NCBI GenBank assembly: GCA_016711805.1
Contig: JADJSH010000004.1
Span: forward strand, 14,733-78,732
Length of the DNA: 64,000 nt
Direction: 5' to 3'
DNA from: Bacteroidota bacterium
GTDB lineage: Bacteria; Bacteroidota; Bacteroidia; B-17B0; Aurantibacillaceae
The first letter of the stretch is position 1; each line of letters opens with the position of its first letter. The position numbers were made by a program, and so were the translations under genes. Shown here in pieces: positions 46,100 to 56,302 of the stretch. The notes beneath the pieces are model-generated. The model saw nothing but the letters and a program-made list of their open reading frames with translations. It made no database searches and had not been told where the DNA came from.

Positions 46100-47108
46100 A
46101 TGGGAGCATCTATTAAGGCAATATCATACCATTTACCTGCTAACACTTATACTAACGACAATTTTTTTGAATCTTTTCCAGATTCAATTAGCAACAAACA
46201 CAACTTATTAAAACTCGGAATTAATAATCGCCATATTGTTTCAAGTGATGAAACCGCATCTGATTTAGCGGTTAAAGCCGCGACTAAACTTTTTGCTGAA
46301 CATGCTATTGAAAAAAACGAGATTGATTTTTTATTATTTTGCGCTCAAGAGTTTGATCACTACACACCTACAACAGCATGCATTATTCAACATAAATTAG
46401 GATTAAGTAATCAATGTGGTGCTTTAGATTTTAATTTAGGGTGTAGTGGTTTTGTATATGGTTTAGGAGTTGCAAAAGGTTTAATTGAATCGTTAGGTTG
46501 TAAAAATGTATTGTTACTTACATCATCAACGCTTACCAAAACATTTCATCCACATGATAAAAGTTCTCGGTTTTTGTTTGGGGATGGCGCTGCGGCCACA
46601 CTTGTTTCATCTAATAATGAATTAAAAATTGGCAACTTTATTTTTGGTACAGATGGTTCAAGGTCAGATAAGATTATTGTAAGAGATGGTGGAGCGAGAA
46701 ACAAATTAAACGAATCGTCGTTTGAAGATATAACCGATGAGTATGGAAATACAACTAGTAACGCTTGTTTTTACATGAACGGAACATCTATTTTTAATTT
46801 TGGATTAAAAACGGTTCCAAGTCTTGTGAAAGATACATTAATTAAAAACAACTATTCATTAGAGGACATTGATTTATTTATTTTTCATCAAGCTAATTTG
46901 TTTTTAATTGAAACAATTGGAAAAAAAATAGGTATACCAAATGAAAAAATATTTAACTTCATGGAATCAATTGGAAATACTGTTTCATCAACCATACCTA
47001 TTGTATTGGCAGAAGCAATAAAAATTAAAAAGCAAAACCGGAGATAAAATTTTTATTTGTGGATTTGGGACAGGTTTATCATGGGGAGCAACAATTATAG
47101 AACTTTAA
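46100..47108 (+). CDS. Beta-ketoacyl-ACP synthase III-like protein (first copy), frameshift near the 3' end
   Basis: KAS III fold with the full catalytic triad C115 (FNLGCSGF), H263 (FHQAN) and N293 (SIGNTVSS). It condenses an acyl-CoA with malonyl-ACP. The open frame stops at 47047, but the usual KAS III C-terminus KTGDKIFICGFGTGLSWGAT continues in another frame to a TAA at 47106-47108. One extra A in the run at 47027-47031 would explain this, and removal gives 335 residues. The ACP gene starts 3 bases later. Genes of this type next to an ACP, a second KAS III and an SDR occur in O-antigen and other surface-glycan clusters rather than in housekeeping fatty-acid loci. Confidence 0.9.
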
Positions 47109-47111
47109 ATT

Positions 47112-47345
47112 ATGACATTAGAAGAATTTACAATTAATTTAGAAAAAGAATTCGAGGACATTGAGCCTGGAACTTTTAAACCTGATACAAATTATAGAGA
47201 TATAAAAAACTGGAGTTCAATTTATGCCCTAATTGTTGTGGCATTTGTTGATTTAAACTTTGATGTGATTTTAAATGCAAAAGATTTAAAAGATACAAAT
47301 ACAGTTAAAGAATTGTATGAACTAGTTCAATCAAAACATGTTTAA
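47112..47345 (+). CDS. Dedicated acyl carrier protein
   Basis: 77 residues. It carries the growing acyl chain on a phosphopantetheine attached to a serine, here probably the second Ser of the NWSSIYALIVVAFVDLNFDV motif (residues about 33-52), where typical ACPs have DSL. The Trp-Ser-Ser form is seen in pathway-specific ACPs of surface glycan clusters. It sits between two KAS III genes and overlaps the next start by 8 bases, so it is clearly part of this operon. Confidence 0.85.
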   Translation: MTLEEFTINLEKEFEDIEPGTFKPDTNYRDIKNWSSIYALIVVAFVDLNFDVILNAKDLKDTNTVKELYELVQSKHV

Positions 47346-48389
47346 TTCGGTTAATCATATATCCATTAAAGGCCTTTCGGTATGTGTACCAAAACAGGTT
47401 GCTAAAACAATGGATTATGATTGGATTACTGAAGAAGAGCGCATATCATTTGTTAAAAATACGGGTGTTGAAGAAAAAAGAGTTGCATCAAAAACAACCG
47501 CTACATCTGATATGTGCGAAAAATCAGCCAATGCGATTATTGAAAAATTAAATTGGGAAAGAGAAAGTATTGATGTTTTAATTTTTGTTTCTCAATCGCC
47601 TGATTATTTTTTGCCAGCTACATCAGCTATTTTACAACATAAATTAGGGCTAAAAAAGAGTTAATGGCTTTTGATATTAATTTAGGTTGTAGCGGATATA
47701 TTTACGGCTTGCAAGTAATTTCAAATTTATTATCTAATGGTAATTTTAAAAGAGGCTTGTTACTTGCCGGTGATAAATCAACATTATCTGTTAACTATAA
47801 AGATAAAAGCACCTATCCTTTATTTGGAGACGCTGGATCTGCAACAGCCTTAGAGTTTAGTAAAGATGCTCCATCTATGTTTTTTAACTTATTTACAGAT
47901 GGTAGTGGTTATAAATCTATTATTGTTGAAGATGGAGGTTCAAGAAATCATGTTTCAGAAGCGTCTTTTATTGAAACTCAAATAGCCGAAGGCATTATTC
48001 GTTGCCCTATTAATTTAGTGTTAGACGGCATGGAGATTTTTAATTTTGCGTTAAAAGAAGTTGCTTCTAGTATCGAAAAAATTGTAAAAGAAAGTAATGT
48101 TGATAAATCAAGTATTGATTATTTTGTGATGCATCAAGCTAATAAAATGATTAACGAAACCATTAGAAAAAAATGTAAAGTAGAGCTCGATAAAGTTCCA
48201 TATTCTATTGATAAGTTTGGAAATACAAGTTCGGCTTCAGTTCCTTTAACAATGCTTTACAAATTAAAGCACGAACTAGAAAGTAAGCCACTACGTTTAT
48301 TATTAAGCGGTTTTGGCGTAGGCTACTCTTGGGGAAATTGTATATTACAAACTAATAACTTAATTTGTACAGATATATTAGAGATTTAA
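47338..48389 (+). CDS. Beta-ketoacyl-ACP synthase III-like protein (second copy), one-base deletion
   Basis: Pieces 47338-47664 and 47664-48389. The N-terminal piece ends in QHKLGLKKS and the next opens MAFDINLGCSGYIYG. Adding one T at about 47662 gives LGLKKSLMAFDINLGCSG, which aligns residue for residue with LGLSNQCGALDFNLGCSG of the first copy, for a 350-residue protein. Catalytic Cys (NLGCSG), His (MHQANK) and Asn (FGNTSSAS) are all present. A second condensing enzyme suggests either a second elongation or a different starter. Its stop overlaps the SDR start (TAATG). Confidence 0.88.
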
Positions 48390-49144
48390 TGGATAAATTC
48401 AGTTTAAAAAATCATGTTGTATTAATTACAGGAGCATCTTCTGGCATTGGAAGATCATGTGCTATTGAGGCTTCTAAATTAGGAGCCACTTGTATTATTA
48501 CAGGGCGTAGCGAAGCCGAATTGATTAAAACAAAAGAACTTTGCGAAACGCCAGCACAAATTTTTGCTGGAGATTTAACTAATCACGATGTTATTAAACA
48601 ATTAGTTGCAACACTTCCAAATTTAGATGGAGTAGTGCATTGCGCTGGTATTACAAATCCTTGGCCAATTAAATTTTTAAAGCCAGAGCATATTAAAGAA
48701 ATGTTTGATATTAATTTTCACGCTCCAGTTTTATTAACAACTCAATTATTTCAAAAAAATAAAATCAATTCGTCAGCCTCTTTTATTTTCATTTCATCTA
48801 TTTCTGCTCAACACCCTTATTTTGGCGGAGCAACTTATGCAAGTTCAAAGGCAGCTATCGAAGCATTTAGCAAATCTTTAGCAATTGAAATGGCACCCAA
48901 AAAAATTAGATCTAATGTAGTTAGGCCAGGCTTAGTTAAAACCAGAATGTTTGACGAAGCAAAAGGAGCATCAGTTGATAGCGAGAATTTTGATCAATAC
49001 GAAAAATTTTATCCACTTGGCTTTGGAGAACCCGAAGATGTGGCGAATGCCGTTTGTTTTTTGCTGAGTAAAGAATCAAAATGGATTACCGGCATTGATT
49101 TAAAAATGGATGGCGGTCTTGTATTAAATAGCAAAAAAAATTGA
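48389..49144 (+). CDS. Short-chain dehydrogenase/reductase (3-oxoacyl-ACP reductase type)
   Basis: 251 residues from the ATG at 48389, chosen because it overlaps the preceding stop as TAATG; an upstream TTG at 48365 is in frame but less likely. NAD(P) motif TGASSGIG (14-21), catalytic S137, Y150 and K154 (YASSK), C-terminal ITGIDLKMDGG. Presumably reduces the 3-oxoacyl-ACP made by the adjacent ketosynthases to 3-hydroxyacyl-ACP. The sugar-nucleotide reductase alternative is less likely given the neighbours. Confidence 0.88.
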   Translation: MDKFSLKNHVVLITGASSGIGRSCAIEASKLGATCIITGRSEAELIKTKELCETPAQIFAGDLTNHDVIKQLVATLPNLDGVVHCAGITNPWPIKFLKPEHIKEMFDINFHAPVLLTTQLFQKNKINSSASFIFISSISAQHPYFGGATYASSKAAIEAFSKSLAIEMAPKKIRSNVVRPGLVKTRMFDEAKGASVDSENFDQYEKFYPLGFGEPEDVANAVCFLLSKESKWITGIDLKMDGGLVLNSKKN

Positions 49145-50058
49145 GTAATATAGAATATAGTATTGTAGTTCCTGTATATGGTTCGGCAAACTCACTTGAG
49201 TTATTGCACCAAAACATCTGTGTTTTTTTTGAAAACAAATATTCTTACGAAATTATATATGTAAATGATTGTAGTGCAGATGAAAGTTGGGAGGTATTAA
49301 AAAAAATTAAAAGCTCCAGCGCTATTGCAACCATTATTAATTTAAGTAAAAACTTTGGCCAACATGGAGCTACTATGTGTGGTTTTAAATACGCTAAAGG
49401 AAAATACGTTATAACTATCGATGATGATTTAGAAGCGCATCCTAATTCTATTGAAAAGCTAATTGCATCGCAAAAAAAAACAAATTCAGATTTAGTATAT
49501 GGCGTTTATCCTAAATTAAATCAATCTTTTTTAAGAAAAGCGTTAACGTTTATTTATAAATTATTATCAAAAGTTGAAGGAAAGAAAAAAGGAAAAGGTA
49601 GTAGTTTTAGATTATTAACAAACGCTTTAGCGAAAAAATTATCGGATAATCATAAACAGTTTGTGTTTATTGATGAATTATGTTTGTGGTACACTTCTAA
49701 AATTGATTTTATTGATATTGAACCCAATAAAGATTTCATTGATAAAAAACGCTACACCATCTTTAGTCTATTTTCGTTAACGGCAAATGTTATTTTGTTC
49801 TCGTCAACTTTTCCGCTAAAGTTTGTTACACGCATCGGTATTAGTTTGTCGCTTGTAAATTTTGTAATTGGAATATTTTATATCTATAAAAAAATGGTAT
49901 TAAAAACCCAAGTTGATGGCTATACTTCGCTTATTGTGAGTATCATGTTTTCAACCGGACTTATCATTTTTAGTATTGGCATTATCGCACAGTATTTAAC
50001 TCAAGTATTAAAAGCAATTAACAACTCCCCAAGTTATAATGAAAGTGAAGTGTTATGA
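49141..50058 (+). CDS. GT2 family glycosyltransferase, GtrB/ArnC-like, membrane-anchored
   Basis: 305 residues from a TTG at 49141 that overlaps the SDR stop (TTGA); no ATG lies near and the protein begins properly (SNIEYSIVVPVYG). GT-A fold with the donor-binding TIDDDLEAHP motif (about residues 97-106) and two C-terminal transmembrane helices (about 230-255 and 265-290), the layout of enzymes that move a sugar to polyprenyl phosphate. Fits a role in a lipid-linked glycan pathway. It ends in ATGA shared with the GNAT start. Confidence 0.87.
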   Translation: MSNIEYSIVVPVYGSANSLELLHQNICVFFENKYSYEIIYVNDCSADESWEVLKKIKSSSAIATIINLSKNFGQHGATMCGFKYAKGKYVITIDDDLEAHPNSIEKLIASQKKTNSDLVYGVYPKLNQSFLRKALTFIYKLLSKVEGKKKGKGSSFRLLTNALAKKLSDNHKQFVFIDELCLWYTSKIDFIDIEPNKDFIDKKRYTIFSLFSLTANVILFSSTFPLKFVTRIGISLSLVNFVIGIFYIYKKMVLKTQVDGYTSLIVSIMFSTGLIIFSIGIIAQYLTQVLKAINNSPSYNESEVL

Positions 50059-50678
50059 TAACCTTAGAGCAATACGGTGTTAAGTTAATCAGACTTCAGG
50101 AAAAAGACATTGAGTTAGTTAGGTATTGGCGTAATCAAAGCGTTATTACTAACTACATGGAGTATCGCAACTATATTACTCCAACAAATCAGGTGAAGTG
50201 GTTTAAAAGCATTAACAATAAATCAAACTATTATTTTATTATTGAATACGAAAACAAAAAAGTAGGTTTAATTAATTCAAAAGATTACAACCCAAAATTA
50301 GGTTTTAGTGAGGGCGGTATTTTTATTTGGGACAAGCATTATTTAAATTCTTATGTAGCGATTTATAGCACTTTGTGTTTTTTAAATTTTATATTTCATC
50401 ACCTAAAAATTAGTAAAAAATCGATGGCAAGAATTTTGAGAAATAATCCTAGAGCCATCCAATACAATAAACAAATAGGATATAAGTTGCTGCCAAATCA
50501 AGAAGATGCAGAGAATCAATTGTACGAATTATCTGAAGAAGATTATATGATTTGTGGAGGCAAGTTAAATAAAGCAGCAGCTCTTTTGAATCCGCAACAT
50601 CAAACACTAAAATATTATGGTGTAGTTTGTGATGAAAATTTAGATGAAGTAAACGCTTTGTTAAGTAAAACTCTTTAA
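50055..50678 (+). CDS. GNAT-family N-acyltransferase
   Basis: 207 residues. RimJ/PseH-like GNAT fold: N-terminal VKLIRLQEKDIELVRYWRN, and ARILRNNPRAIQYNKQIGY near residue 130-150 for the CoA/acyl-binding helix. Overlaps the glycosyltransferase stop (ATGA), so translationally coupled. It probably acylates a sugar amine using either acetyl-CoA or the acyl-ACP made upstream. The C-terminal ~40 residues are an extension of unknown role. The 3' end overlaps the convergent hydroxylase gene by 18 bases. Confidence 0.82.
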   Translation: MITLEQYGVKLIRLQEKDIELVRYWRNQSVITNYMEYRNYITPTNQVKWFKSINNKSNYYFIIEYENKKVGLINSKDYNPKLGFSEGGIFIWDKHYLNSYVAIYSTLCFLNFIFHHLKISKKSMARILRNNPRAIQYNKQIGYKLLPNQEDAENQLYELSEEDYMICGGKLNKAAALLNPQHQTLKYYGVVCDENLDEVNALLSKTL

Positions 50679-51341
50679 TTCAATTTTTCCTTTTTCAAAA
50701 AAAATATTCCATTCTTCTTTACTCGCTAGGGATAATAGAAATGGATCATCTAAATGTTCAATTTTATATCTTGAAATTTCATGTGCTGTATATCCCCATT
50801 TAGGATTTGGTATATCAAACATTAATACCACTTTTTCGTTGCTTTTATTCCAAGCTTCATGATCAAATGAATCATCAAATATAAGCAGCTCTCCTTCTTT
50901 CCAATGCCTCGTTTCATTTCCTACTCTTATAGCGCATAGTTCTTCATTTGGAACAATTAACGGTAAATGACAACGTAATACCATTTTACTATAACCTTTA
51001 TGCGGTAGTATGTGTGTATTTGGCTCCATATAGGAGAAATCACAAGATAAAATTTGTGGTATATTATAAATTAATTCAGCTGTTTTAGGACAAAGTTGAG
51101 CATGTGATGGAAATTGCATATTAAAAAAAATAAACGAAAAAACTTTCCATGCCTTATGTTTATCAGATCTAACGTAATCTGGAAATGTTCTTAGCCATTG
51201 ATCTCCAACATCAGAATTTATTAAGTTTAACAGTTCGGTTTTGATTACAGAAAAATTGGTAATGAGTGGATTTAGAAAATTAAAACTACTTGAGTCATAA
51301 AAAAAACTTGGATTTTTTTCAGTAAATTCTGATGTTATCAT
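50661..51341 (-). CDS. AspH/LpxO-like Fe(II)/2-oxoglutarate hydroxylase, copy 1
   Basis: 226 residues. Motifs of the Asp/Asn beta-hydroxylase (PF05118-type) double-stranded beta-helix: iron ligand His in LPHKGYSKMVLRCH, the 2-oxoglutarate region VRCHLPLIVP-like, and the second iron ligand His in FDHEAWNKSNEKVVLMFDI. The family uses two His and no acidic ligand. LpxO members hydroxylate lipid A acyl chains, others act on proteins or small molecules; the substrate here is unknown. It lies on the opposite strand to two paralogues and overlaps the GNAT gene end. Confidence 0.83.
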   Translation of the reverse strand: MITSEFTEKNPSFFYDSSSFNFLNPLITNFSVIKTELLNLINSDVGDQWLRTFPDYVRSDKHKAWKVFSFIFFNMQFPSHAQLCPKTAELIYNIPQILSCDFSYMEPNTHILPHKGYSKMVLRCHLPLIVPNEELCAIRVGNETRHWKEGELLIFDDSFDHEAWNKSNEKVVLMFDIPNPKWGYTAHEISRYKIEHLDDPFLLSLASKEEWNIFFEKGKIELKSFT

Positions 51342-51455
51342 GTAGCGTTTAGTTGATGCTTAAAGTTACAAAAAAAACAAATTGAAAAAATATAATAAAA
51401 CTGATATAAGTTATTTTTTGGTTTTGATTTATTTAGTTAATTTGGTGATACCGTT

Positions 51456-52208
51456 ATGAAGCAATCATCAAAACTATGGTTTAGTATTTATAATCTGAAT
51501 AGTACCTATTCGGGTTTAGAGACGGGATTTATTGACCCTGTAAATTTTGATTGGTCAAATGATTTAAAGGCTAATATAAATATTATTAAAGAAGAGCTAG
51601 AAGCGTATCTTAAGGATCACCAATTAGAAAGTTATTTTAATACATCGATGGTGAGTAAAAAAAATAGTTGGAAAACAATTGCTTTAAAAAATTGGAGTAT
51701 AGAGCTTTTCAAAAATCAAAAACATTTCCCTAAAACAACTGAATTATTAAATAGATACCCGCAAATTATATCTTCTTCTTTTAATTTGTTGACAGCTAAT
51801 TCCAAAATTCATGCGCATAGTGGTGATACAAATGCAATTTACCGTTGTCATATAGGAATTGATGTACCTGAAGGACTACCTAATTGTGGATTCAGAGTAA
51901 AGGATGAATTGAGATCATGGGAAAATAATAAGTGGATGGTTTTTATGGATGCTTATGACCATGAAGCGTGGAATAATAGTAGTAAAGACAGATATATTTT
52001 TTTAATTGACATTTTGAGGGATGAATTTAAGCAACATAAACAGCTAGTTTGCTCAACCGTTAGAACATCTTTATTCCTTCAAAAAAGAGCAGAAAACCAT
52101 AAAGTTCTTTTAAATTTAAAACAAGTTCATATTACGTTGATAGCAAAAGTACTTCGTCCCTTTGCCCTTGTGGCCACTAATTTTTGTAATTTTTTAAAAA
52201 TATTTTAA
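51456..52208 (+). CDS. AspH/LpxO-like hydroxylase, copy 2
   Basis: 250 residues. Same motif order as its neighbours: HAHSGDTNAIYRCHIGI, RVKDELRSWENNKWMVF, DAYDHEAWNNSSKDRYIFLI. A basic, hydrophobic C-terminal tail (about 215-250) could associate with the membrane. Its TAA overlaps the ATG of copy 3 (TAATG). The three paralogues are clearly diverged, so they probably act on different positions or substrates. Confidence 0.83.
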   Translation: MKQSSKLWFSIYNLNSTYSGLETGFIDPVNFDWSNDLKANINIIKEELEAYLKDHQLESYFNTSMVSKKNSWKTIALKNWSIELFKNQKHFPKTTELLNRYPQIISSSFNLLTANSKIHAHSGDTNAIYRCHIGIDVPEGLPNCGFRVKDELRSWENNKWMVFMDAYDHEAWNNSSKDRYIFLIDILRDEFKQHKQLVCSTVRTSLFLQKRAENHKVLLNLKQVHITLIAKVLRPFALVATNFCNFLKIF

Positions 52209-52927
52209 TGCAAGTAATTCCAAAATGGTTTTCTTTTGTTGAAAACGGCAATTATAAGGGAAGTGAGCCCTTTTTTTTTGATATTACTCAAAAACCTTGG
52301 AAAGCTATACTGGAAGATAATTATCTTGTGATTTTAAAGGAGCTTGAACTGCTTATACAACATCAAAACAAAAACATTGTTCCATACTTTAATCAAACTT
52401 TAGCGTCAACGCCAGCGGCGTGGTCGGTATTTCCATTACTATTTTGGGGTTCAAAATATGCTGATAACTGTTTGCAAGCAAAAGAAACGATTAAAATAAT
52501 TAATCAAATACCAGGTGTTCTTTCATGTGGGTTTTCTATTCTAAAACCTAATACATTTATCAAACCGCATGATGGTGATAGTAATGTGATGTATCGTTGC
52601 CATTTAACATTGCGCTCTAGAGGAACCATTGAAGAAATTGGCATGAGAGTTGGAACTGAAACCATTACTTGGCAAAATGGAAAAACATTTGCTTTTTGCG
52701 ACGCCTACAATCATGAAGTATGGAATAAAACCAATGATGAGCGTTGGATATTAATTATTGATGTGTTAAGAGAAGAGTTTTTAGATGAGAAAGTAAGTAT
52801 TTGTAAATACGTAAACGCTACTTTATGGTGGCAGTTAAAATTTCAAAAAAACTATTTTTTCAAACATTTGCCAAGATGGAGTAGAAGATGGTTAATAGCA
52901 GTAACAGCTGTTTTCATGAAGGGCTAA
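52208..52927 (+). CDS. AspH/LpxO-like hydroxylase, copy 3
   Basis: 239 residues. Motifs KPHDGDSNVMYRCHLTL, RVGTETITWQNGKTFAF and DAYNHEVWNKTNDERWILI, both iron-ligand His conserved. Coupled to copy 2. Its last bases (TAA at 52925-52927) overlap the stop of the convergent SGNH gene by 4 bases. C-terminal basic amphipathic segment (RWSRRWLIAVTAVFM). Confidence 0.83.
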   Translation: MQVIPKWFSFVENGNYKGSEPFFFDITQKPWKAILEDNYLVILKELELLIQHQNKNIVPYFNQTLASTPAAWSVFPLLFWGSKYADNCLQAKETIKIINQIPGVLSCGFSILKPNTFIKPHDGDSNVMYRCHLTLRSRGTIEEIGMRVGTETITWQNGKTFAFCDAYNHEVWNKTNDERWILIIDVLREEFLDEKVSICKYVNATLWWQLKFQKNYFFKHLPRWSRRWLIAVTAVFMKG

Positions 52928-53859
52928 TATATTTTTAGTAAACTATCTATTTTAAGTTTAAATACTTCGGTGAATTTTTCTTTTCCATTTGCATTTAAAT
53001 GATGTGTGTCAAAAAATAATTCGGTATTGTTTTGGTATATGTATTCAAAATCTAAAATTGGAATATTGTTTTTGTTAATAATAATTTCAGATGGCCTTTG
53101 GTTAGATAAGTGCTATCCACATTTGTTTTTATGTTTTCAAAATAAATTTTGTTAGTGGAAACTTTACAAAAATGGGTTTAATGTTATATTGACGACACAA
53201 ATCAATTGTTTTTTGAATATAGTTTAATGCTTTGGAGTTGTAATAGCTTGATGTATTTCTGTTTTCTAATAACTCATCTTCAATTAAAAAACTGGCGGCT
53301 TTTTTTTGTTTATCAATTGGTAACTCAGAAAAATTAATTTTTGATTTTTTTTCTCTGTCCATATTAACTTTGTTTAAAGCATATTGCCAATCTATATATG
53401 GAAATATTTTTACTGTGAAATAATCAAAATATGCTGTTACTACATTTTTACTCAAGTTTGAGGCTTCTTTAAAATCAATAAAATCATAGTAGAATGATTT
53501 GTTATTTCTAGCTAAATTAAAACCATATGTATGAGTTACAATATCACAAGGCAACACAACGTATTTTGGAATAGAATAGTTGTGTTCAAGAACATATTTT
53601 AGCTTGTAATAATTCATCATATTGTTTTCGCCATAAAATGCTAATGAATAAGAGGAGTCTATTTTAGATAAATCTATTCCTCTAACAGTATGTGAATCCC
53701 CCATAAATAAAACTTTACATGTTGTAACGGTTTTATAATTGTTCAACTGTAATCTATGTTCGTTTTTTTTATTACTAATTTTAAAAACATAATATATAGC
53801 GTTATGTGTATAATAGTACACATAAATATAAGTATTGCTATCTTTTTTTTATTACCCAT
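52924..53859 (-). CDS. SGNH-type O-acyltransferase partner (AlgJ/AlgX/DltD-like), several frameshifts
   Basis: Start ATG at 53859 overlaps the MBOAT stop (TAATG): MGNKKKIAILIFMCTII forms an N-terminal anchor. The main open frame is 53129-53821 and holds the SGNH block I-like LFMGDSHTVRGIDLSKI. Beyond its stop the protein continues in other frames: KIYFENIKTNVDSTYL, then RPSEIIINKNN and FFDTHHLNANGKEKFTE, the last being the SGNH DxxH block with the catalytic His. Breaks lie near 53800-53850, 53149 and 53102, each explained by one base. Typical partner of MBOAT proteins in periplasmic O-acetylation of polysaccharides. Confidence 0.72.
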
Positions 53860-55263
53860 TAAAATTGAAAATATTGAAATGTAACTTCGGGCCTACCACC
53901 AAATAATATTATTGAAAATAGCACAATGCAATACATACAAGCTCTTAAATAAAAATTATTGATTTTTTCAAAGCAGTGTCCATTTGCATTAATTTGAAAA
54001 TATTGAAAGCATTCTAATACACCTATATATAAGCCAATAAAAATGGCTTTTTTTATTGTTAAATGATATAAATGAAAGGATGTTATATTGTTTAATATAT
54101 AGGTAGATTCCTTAAATGACTGAGGACGGAAGTATATAGCCAAGAAGGTCATCATTAACACCATTGCTATATAATTAATTGTGTTTAAAATAATACTTTT
54201 TGGAAGTAAACCAATCTGCTTAAAAAATCGTTTTCTGATATCTTTGGTAATAATATCTGCTATAATAAATATAAAAGCAAATTGTGCATATATAATATAG
54301 TTTAATGTTGCACCATGCCAAAAACCAACAATTAAAACAATAAAAATATATTAAATAATGTTTTTAATCGATTATTTTTTACAACGCCTCCTAAAGGATC
54401 AAATATATACTCTTTCAGCCATCTTGAAAAAGTGGCATGCCAGCGAACCCAAAATTCTCTGTAATTTTTAGAAAAATAAGGCTTATTAAAATTCGGAGGT
54501 AATTTTACACCAAAATAGCCAGCAGATCCAATGGCAATGTCTGAATAACCTGAAAAATCAGCATAAATTTGTATTGCAAACCCAAGGCAACACACAAAAA
54601 GATCTAATCCTTTATATGAGTATATATCAGAAAATACGGGATTAATAATTAATGCAATGCTATCAGCGATAACAATTTTTTAAATAAACCCCATAAAATT
54701 AGCTTAGTGCCATACATAACATTTGATGAATTAAATGTGGTGGTGTTATTTAATTGTTTGGAGATGGAGATTGATTTTTCAATTGGTCCGGCAATTAATT
54801 GAGGGAAAAAACTTACAGATAGTGCATAACTTAAAATAGATGAATCGGGTTCGTATTTGCGTTTATATAAATCAATGCAATAACCTACTGTTTTAAATGT
54901 ATAAAATGATATACCAATTGGTACAAGTAGTTTTTGAGCAGACCAATTTGGCCAATTCATAATATCTATATCAATAATATGAATGTATTTGAATAAAATA
55001 AAAATTAATAAATCAAGAATAAGTCCAATAGCAAAAAATTGTTTTCTTTTTTTTGTAGCCGTTGCGTGATAACTATAGTAAGAACAATAGTAAGTTATTA
55101 ATGTTGTAATCAACATTAATAATGTGAACCCGAATCCAAACAATGAATAGAAAAAATATGATGCAAGAAGTAAAAATAAATTACGAGAGTTTTTACTGAT
55201 TGTATAATAGATAATTACACATATTATTAAAAAAAATAAATATTGAATTGAAGCAAAATTCAT
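53859..55263 (-). CDS. MBOAT family O-acyltransferase (AlgI/DltB-like), two frameshifts
   Basis: 468 residues after restoring one base at each break. Pieces: 54649-55263, 54332-54595 and 53859-54164. Break 1 near 54678: an A run is one short, restoring LFKKIVIADSIALIINPVF. Break 2 near 54345: the protein continues IFIVLIVGFWHGATLNY, containing the catalytic MBOAT His in WHG (54307-54326). About 11 transmembrane helices; motifs LLVPIGISFYTFKTVGYCID and FFPQLIAGPIEK are typical of AlgI. It moves acyl groups across the membrane for transfer by the SGNH partner encoded next. Confidence 0.82.
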
Positions 55264-55271
55264 CAGTTATC

Positions 55272-56302
55272 TCAACTTAGTTTAATAAATCGTCTAATTT
55301 TAATTGGTAGTTTTAATAGTAATGCGTGTAAACGGTAATAGATAATTATTTTTAATTCGCTCAATAATAATCTAAATTTAAAAATTATTGACTTAGTTAA
55401 TACATTGATTGGTAAATAACCAAATTGACTGCCCGTTTTGTAACAAATAGAATCTAGAATAGTAATTTCTTCTTTTAATAGTTCGTTTTTGTAAACATTT
55501 ACTCTGTTTTCAGTAATCTTATTTTCCAAGTTATGGTGCATGGTTTTAATTTACTGTATTCGTTTTCAGGTAAATTTTGCTCAATATATTTTTTAATATC
55601 TTTTGCTAAATTTTGAAAATTCAACATTTCATCATTAAAACTTAACTCCATAAAATCACATAATTTATAAAGCGAATCACTAGGGTTATTTACTAAATCT
55701 TCGTAACGAATAATATAATGATTTAGATTATTTTTTTTTACACTTTTAAAAATACAGTTGTAATAATAATTCCAAGATGCTCCAAGCGTATAAATAGATG
55801 TTTCTTTATCTGAATATTTTTTTCTTGACAATGCATTATCTCTATAATCTCTTGTTAAAATAATGTATTTAGAGTTTGGAAATAATGTATTTAGTTCATT
55901 TAAATATAATGAGTATATAGGATTTTTATCCACTATACAGGTTACGTTTTCTGGGTTATTAATAGCAAAAGGATAGTTAAGATATACTTGTTTGCAAACA
56001 TTAGCAAATGATTTTTCGGTTAAATTCAAAATAGATTGTTTAAGCTCTTTACCAGGCTTCCAAAAGCTAATAATTTTACTGAATTTGTGTTCAAATAAAT
56101 TTACAAACTCATCTATTACAGTTTCTTTAGTGAAATCTTTATTCTTAAAATCATTAAAAGAAAACATTACAAATTCGTTTTCAGGACAAGCAATAACATT
56201 AGGGTTTAGATTAAGCATATTTGTTAGCATAGTAGTTCCAGACCGACCCATGCCAACAATAAATGTTATTGTTTGCTGTTGATTATTTTTTGATGAAGCC
56301 AA
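55272..56302 (-). CDS. Sulfotransferase family protein (copy D), one-base deletion
   Basis: 343 residues after restoring one A near 55546. Pieces: 55499-56302 and 55272-55541; rejoining gives SKLKTMHHNLENKITENRVN. PAPS-binding 5' loop VGMGRSGTTMLTNML (about 16-30) and 3'-phosphate motif LTRDYRDNALS (about 146-156); the acceptor region differs from the other three. It starts inside the 3' end of copy C (20-base overlap) and is followed 8 bases later by the MBOAT gene. Transfers sulfate from PAPS to a hydroxyl; acceptor unknown. Confidence 0.85.

Noticed and set aside
46100..49144. Flexirubin, aryl-polyene or dialkylresorcinol biosynthesis
   Set aside because: No dehydratase, chain-length-factor KAS II pair, ammonia lyase or aromatase is present, and the following genes are glycosyl- and acyltransferases.
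53859..55263. D-alanylation (dlt) operon
   Set aside because: MBOAT and SGNH partners resemble DltB and DltD, but there is no DltA ligase or DltC carrier here and the organism is Gram-negative; polysaccharide O-acylation fits better.
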